Assembly (NCBI GenBank): GCA_946628745.1 | Contig: CAMOXA010000048.1 | Span: forward strand, 1 to 9,696 | Origin: an uncultured Verrucomicrobiota bacterium | GTDB lineage: Bacteria; Verrucomicrobiota; Kiritimatiellia; RFP12; UBA1067 | Direction: 5' to 3' | DNA: 9,696 bases | Shown: piece after piece, positions 6,363-9,696 of the stretch | Numbering within the stretch: position 1 is the stretch's first letter | Layout: each line of letters begins with the position of its first letter | Notes under the pieces: generated by a model | What the model saw: only the letters and a program-made list of their open reading frames with translations | Told to the model about the DNA's origin: nothing | Databases searched by the model: none | Program-made: the position numbers and the translations under genes

Positions 6363-7367
6363 TCACTCCTCCTTCTTGGGTATGCTGAAAACGCACTGCA
6401 CTTTCGTGAACTTGCCGACCTCGGACTGTATGTCGAACTTGTCCGACACCCTCTTCGAATTCGAAAGCCCCATGCCGGCCCCAAAGCCGAGCGACCTGAT
6501 CCAGTCGTTCGCGGTGGACGTCCCGTCGCGGCACGCCCACTCTATGTCCGGTATGCCCGGGCCGCGATCCTTCGCGGTGACTGTCACGTCGTCGTCGGTA
6601 ATAAGCAGCACCATCACGCCGCCGTGCGAATGGATGCATATGTTTATCTCGAGTTCGTACGCCGCGACGGCCACCCGCCTCACGACCGTGCGGTCGATCT
6701 TGCGCTCCCTGAGTATCCCCTTTATGTCGTTGGCCGCGTGGCCGGCGCGCGACAGGTCGTTGCGCACCACCGCCCATTCTTTGCGGAAGTAGTGCTCCTC
6801 CTTTTTCTCCTCCTGCGGCTGCATCTGCCGCGTCTTGCGTTCGAGCTTGCGTATCTCCACCGACAGCTCGTAGAGAAGCGCCCTCATCACGTCGCGCTGC
6901 GATATGATGCCCACGAGCTGCCTGTTCGAATCAAGGACCGGGAACCGCCCGTAGGTGTAGTTGTTGAAGTACCTCAGCGCGAACGCGAGCGGCATGCCGG
7001 CTTCGAGCACGACGAGGTTGGTCGCCATGTGGTCCTCGCAGACGTCGTTCATCCACCCCCCGTCGAGCCCCTTTATTATGTCGTTCACGGACACGATGCC
7101 GTACAGCCTGCCGTTCTCGCTGACCGGCAGGCCCGAAATGCGGTTCTCGCGCATGAGCGCCTGGGCCTCGCGAAGCGTCGCCCGGCGCGATATGCAAAGC
7201 ACCTGCCGCTTCATGACGTCGCGCACCTTGAAGCGTTGCAGCAGCTCCATTATGATGACGCTCGAATCGCCGCCCAGCGCCTTTTCGTCCAGCGGGGTCT
7301 TGGCCAATATCTCGTCGTCGTTCGTGTGCTGGCCCTGGAGGATGGTGGGATTGTACTCGTCTCCCAT
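6363..7367 (-). CDS. Tandem CBS domains fused to RsbW-like GHKL ATPase
   Basis: A 334-residue cytoplasmic fusion protein. After a variable N-terminus (1-45) comes a CBS pair: CBS1 about 47-100 (VRDVMKRQVLCIS to LYGIVSVNDII) and CBS2 about 105-165 (LRYFNNYTYGRFPVLD, LVGIISQRDVMRALL). A charged, probably coiled-coil helix follows (167-195), then an anti-sigma-factor-like HATPase domain (about 199-330) with N-box AYELEINICIHSHGG (236-250), G1 DRGPGIPD (267-274) and G2 GFGAGMGLSNSKRVSD (294-309). CBS pairs usually bind adenine nucleotides, so ATPase or kinase activity may respond to AMP/ATP, S-adenosylmethionine or a dinucleotide signal (inference). There is no membrane segment and no phospho-acceptor domain. 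GGAGG lies 6 nt before the ATG. It is the second gene of the cassette, 17 nt after the first DRTGG gene. Related CBS-ATPase proteins occur in hydrogenase operons of anaerobes (from memory). Confidence 0.88.
   Translation of the reverse strand: MGDEYNPTILQGQHTNDDEILAKTPLDEKALGGDSSVIIMELLQRFKVRDVMKRQVLCISRRATLREAQALMRENRISGLPVSENGRLYGIVSVNDIIKGLDGGWMNDVCEDHMATNLVVLEAGMPLAFALRYFNNYTYGRFPVLDSNRQLVGIISQRDVMRALLYELSVEIRKLERKTRQMQPQEEKKEEHYFRKEWAVVRNDLSRAGHAANDIKGILRERKIDRTVVRRVAVAAYELEINICIHSHGGVMVLLITDDDVTVTAKDRGPGIPDIEWACRDGTSTANDWIRSLGFGAGMGLSNSKRVSDKFDIQSEVGKFTKVQCVFSIPKKEE
6366..6372 (-). promoter_or_regulatory. Ribosome binding site inside the upstream gene's last codons
   Basis: GGAGGAG on the minus strand, 7 nt before the ATG at 6358. 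It is formed by the two terminal glutamate codons of the CBS-ATPase gene (KKEE-stop). It fixes the start of the second DRTGG gene and ties its translation to that of the CBS-ATPase gene. Confidence 0.8.
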
Positions 7368-7384
7368 GTCTGGCCTCCGTCTCC

Positions 7385-7732
7385 TTACGCGCGCTCCTCG
7401 GCGAGGAACGCGTCATGCAGGCGCACGCACGCGTCGTACTTCGACAGCGGGCTGGACACCAGCGGGATGCCGAGATCGTTCGCGACCTTCAGCATCGTCT
7501 CCGAAAGCGGCTTTGCGTTGTGCACGACGACGCCCATCGCGCCCACTATGTGCGCCGTGCGTATCGCCTGGTCGCTCGCGAGCGATGTCAAGAGCAGTAT
7601 GTCGTCCGCGTCGTAGAGCAGCACGTCGCTCATGAGATCGTTAGCTACCACAGCCCCGACCACGCGGGGGCTCGTACCGTCGCCGGCCATCAGCTTGCCG
7701 TCGAGTATTTTGACCACGTCTGCTATCGTCAT
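7385..7732 (-). CDS. DRTGG-domain protein, first cassette gene
   Basis: A 115-residue DRTGG-type protein. It has an N-terminal helix and turn (TIADVVKILDGKLMAG), the VVANDLMSDVLLYDADD block at about 28-44, a middle strand-rich part (VGAMGVVVHN) and the closing PLSKYDACVRLHD. It is clearly related to the 6023-6358 gene but lacks that copy's cysteines. No catalytic motif is visible; binding of a small ligand or of the CBS-ATPase is the likely role. The ATG at 7732 follows a purine tract with AAAGGA about 11 nt away. It is the first gene of the five-gene cassette and faces the tRNA-Lys gene across a 64-bp A/T-rich gap that must hold the promoters for both. Confidence 0.82.
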   Translation of the reverse strand: MTIADVVKILDGKLMAGDGTSPRVVGAVVANDLMSDVLLYDADDILLLTSLASDQAIRTAHIVGAMGVVVHNAKPLSETMLKVANDLGIPLVSSPLSKYDACVRLHDAFLAEERA

Positions 7733-7753
7733 TTTCTTTTTTTTCCTTTCTCG

Positions 7754-7783
7754 TTGATTTCTGACGGATGTTTTTGGTATAAT
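7754..7783 (+). promoter_or_regulatory. Promoter of tRNA-Lys
   Basis: -35 TTGATT (7754-7759, 4 of 6), 18-nt spacer, perfect -10 TATAAT (7778-7783) preceded by TGG, an extended -10. Transcription would start near 7790, 7 nt ahead of the mature tRNA 5' end, leaving a very short leader for RNase P to remove. Confidence 0.8.
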
Positions 7784-7807
7784 ATGCGCTCGACCTCGGA
7801 CTGTAGC
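7779..7807 (-). promoter_or_regulatory. Candidate divergent promoter of the five-gene cassette
   Basis: On the minus strand TATTAT (7784-7779, 5 of 6) lies 17 nt from GCTACA (7807-7802, only 3 of 6), which is inside the tRNA gene. Transcription would start near 7772, giving a leader of about 40 nt for the first DRTGG gene. The -10 overlaps the tRNA promoter's own TATAAT on the other strand. The weak -35 makes this tentative; read-through from ettA-glf is the alternative. Confidence 0.3.
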
Positions 7808-7872
7808 TCAGTTGGTAGAGCACGACACTTTTAATGTTGGGGTCGCGGGTCCGATCCCCGCCAGTCCGACCA
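7797..7872 (+). tRNA. tRNA-Lys, anticodon TTT
   Basis: A 76-nt tRNA with encoded CCA. The 7-bp acceptor stem is perfect (CGGACTG with CAGTCCG), followed by T8-A9. The D stem is GCTC/GAGC with loop AGTTGGTA. The anticodon stem is CGACA/TGTTG with one G-T pair, and loop CTTTTAA gives anticodon TTT (7830-7832). The variable loop is GGGTC and the T stem is GCGGG/CCCGC. The discriminator is A (7869) and CCA is at 7870-7872. The T loop reads TCCGATC, so position 55 is C (7851) rather than the near-universal T. The other conserved bases (T8, A14, G18, G19, A21, T33, C56, A58) are in place. It overlaps the 3' end of glf on the other strand. No terminator is seen downstream. Confidence 0.96.
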
Positions 7873-8955
7873 CTCCACATCCACCGCCAGCGCGGCCTCC
7901 ACGCTTCGGTCCATGTCGAAATATCTGTACGCTCCAAGCCTGCCGCCGACCGTCAGCCCCGGAACCTTGGATGCTTCCTCCATGTAGCGCGAGAGCAGTC
8001 CGCGCGATTCGGCGCAGTCTACCGGATAGTAAGGTTCGTCGCCCGGCTTCCACGCGGCCGGGTACTCGCGCATCACGACCGTCTTGCCGAGCGCCATCGT
8101 CTCCCGCCGCTCGGGATGGTAGTGCTTGAACTCGTGTATGCGCGTGTACGGCACTTCCGCCTCGGTGTAGTTCACGACCGCCGTTCCCTGATAGTCCGCC
8201 ACGCTCAGAGTTTCGCGTTCGAAGCGCAGCGTCCGCCACGGCAGATGCCCGAACTTGCAGCCGAAGAGCGCGTCGACCGGGCCTGAATAGTATATGCGCG
8301 CGGGCGGCAGCATGTCGCCGCCCGCCATGCCGCGCCCGCCGTCGAGCCTGAACTCGACGCCGCGCCTCATCGTTATCGAAGGATGGTCCAGCAGCGCCTC
8401 GAACAGGGCGTTGTACCCGTTCGCGGGTATGCCCTGCCACATGTCGTTGAAGTAATTGATGTCGTAGGACGATCTGACCGGCACCCTCTTTATCACGGCA
8501 GGGTCGATCTCCTCCGGCGGACGCCCCCACTGTTTGGATGTGTATCCTCTGAAGAACGCGTCGAACAGCGCCTTCGAATGATTCTCGTCCGCCATGAAAC
8601 CGGCAAGTTCCGGCGGCGTAAGATCGGTTCCGAAGAACCCGTTGACGAGAGCGAGCCCCAGCGGCAGAAAGTACGTCTTGCCCCTGTATCTCGCCAGCAC
8701 CTTGTGCTGGTAGCCGTTGAACTCCGTGAAGCGGTTCACGAAGCGCCACACTTCCGGTATGTGCGTGTGGAAGATGTGCGAGCCGTAGGTATGCACCTCG
8801 ATGCCTGTTTCGGCGTCTGTTTCGCAACGGACGTTGCCCCCGGCTTCCTCTCTCCTCTCCAGGACGAGAACGCGCTTGCCGGCCTCGGCCAGGCGCCTTG
8901 CGACCGTGCAGCCCCATATTCCCGCGCCGGCGACTATCGCATCGTAGTTTTCCAT
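7831..8955 (-). CDS. glf: UDP-galactopyranose mutase
   Basis: A 374-residue flavoenzyme that interconverts UDP-galactopyranose and UDP-galactofuranose for surface polysaccharides. The N-terminal FAD dinucleotide fold has GAGIWG (10-15) and the ELERREEAGGN-like segment VLVLERREEAGGN. The family blocks YGSHIFHT, GYTSKQWGR, KRVPVR, YFND and QGIP, EVPYTRIHEFKHY, EYPAAWKPGDEPYYPV and GGRLGAYRYFDMD follow in order. Compared with the E. coli protein as I recall it, the helical segment before GYTSKQWGR is about 17 residues shorter. The last residues (about WSDWRGSDPRPQH) are read from the antisense strand of the tRNA-Lys gene, with the stop at 7831-7833 in its anticodon loop; the E. coli protein ends near the equivalent of AALAVDVEW. 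It lies 25 nt behind ettA with a weak Shine-Dalgarno, probably in the same transcript. Confidence 0.95.
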   Translation of the reverse strand: MENYDAIVAGAGIWGCTVARRLAEAGKRVLVLERREEAGGNVRCETDAETGIEVHTYGSHIFHTHIPEVWRFVNRFTEFNGYQHKVLARYRGKTYFLPLGLALVNGFFGTDLTPPELAGFMADENHSKALFDAFFRGYTSKQWGRPPEEIDPAVIKRVPVRSSYDINYFNDMWQGIPANGYNALFEALLDHPSITMRRGVEFRLDGGRGMAGGDMLPPARIYYSGPVDALFGCKFGHLPWRTLRFERETLSVADYQGTAVVNYTEAEVPYTRIHEFKHYHPERRETMALGKTVVMREYPAAWKPGDEPYYPVDCAESRGLLSRYMEEASKVPGLTVGGRLGAYRYFDMDRSVEAALAVDVEWSDWRGSDPRPQH

Positions 8956-8980
8956 GTTCCGTATCGTCCCGTGCCGTGTT

Positions 8981-9696
<716 letters not shown>

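Noticed and set aside
6359..6484. Upstream extension of the second DRTGG frame
   Set aside because: It would overlap the CBS-ATPase gene by about 120 nt with shadow-like residues; ATG 6358 has a strong ribosome binding site.
4726..7367. Ordinary two-component histidine kinases
   Set aside because: Both ATPase proteins lack a phospho-acceptor histidine domain and no response regulator is nearby.
7733..7750. T-rich run on the plus strand as a terminator
   Set aside because: No GC stem precedes it, and on the minus strand it is the purine-rich leader and ribosome binding site of the first DRTGG gene.
7797..7872. tRNA-Lys as an integration (att) site for a mobile island
   Set aside because: No integrase, no repeated tRNA 3' end in the window, and the neighbours on both sides have similar base composition.
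7808..8917. Minus-strand 369-codon frame overlapping glf
   Set aside because: Arg/Gly-rich frame-shifted shadow of glf; its C-terminal residues are just the tRNA antisense read in another frame.

Overview
The window looks like a chromosomal segment of a GC-rich, diderm (Gram-negative type) bacterium. The envelope genes point to two membranes: an ExbB-ExbD-TonB energy-transduction operon and a type IV pilus/type II secretion ATPase. Sigma-54, a UDP-galactopyranose mutase and a signalling cassette best known beside [FeFe]-hydrogenases in anaerobes suggest an anaerobe. A Verrucomicrobiota/Kiritimatiellota/Lentisphaerota-like host would fit, but that is inference from gene content and base composition only. 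Every protein gene is on the minus strand; the only plus-strand gene is a tRNA.

Reading in transcription order (high to low coordinates): (1) 9696-7831, the 3' part of ettA (ABC-F translation factor) followed by glf (UDP-galactopyranose mutase), whose last codons and stop lie inside the tRNA gene on the other strand. (2) 7797-7872 (+), tRNA-Lys(TTT) with its own extended -10 promoter. (3) 7732-4726, a tight five-gene cassette: DRTGG protein, CBS-pair/GHKL ATPase fusion, second DRTGG protein, PHP-domain phosphoesterase, small GHKL ATPase. (4) 4675-1552, pilB/gspE-type ATPase with a promoter directly against its start codon, then rpoN (sigma-54) 7 nt behind it. (5) 1434-1, exbB, exbD and a truncated tonB-like gene behind a good sigma-70-type promoter; the tonB gene runs off the left edge inside its proline-rich linker.

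The most interesting region is the five-gene cassette. From memory, its parts are the ones that accompany electron-bifurcating [FeFe]-hydrogenase/NuoEF genes in clostridia and relatives. Here no hydrogenase gene is in the window: the downstream neighbour is pilB and the upstream side is a tRNA. It has two ATP-binding GHKL domains but no phospho-accepting histidine domain, response regulator, STAS protein or PP2C phosphatase, so its wiring is not explained by standard two-component or partner-switching schemes. The tandem CBS pair and the DRTGG domains, which occur in one polypeptide in CBS-type family II pyrophosphatases, are here separate subunits, suggesting a split nucleotide sensor (inference).

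Other points: the tRNA-Lys has C instead of the near-universal T at position 55; glf and the tRNA overlap tail to tail by 42 bp; the tRNA and cassette promoters may share overlapping -10 elements; and three of the predicted promoters carry an extended -10 (TGnTAtAAT-like). No stretch longer than about 120 bases lacks a gene, and I see no insertion sequence, CRISPR array, integrase or attachment site.
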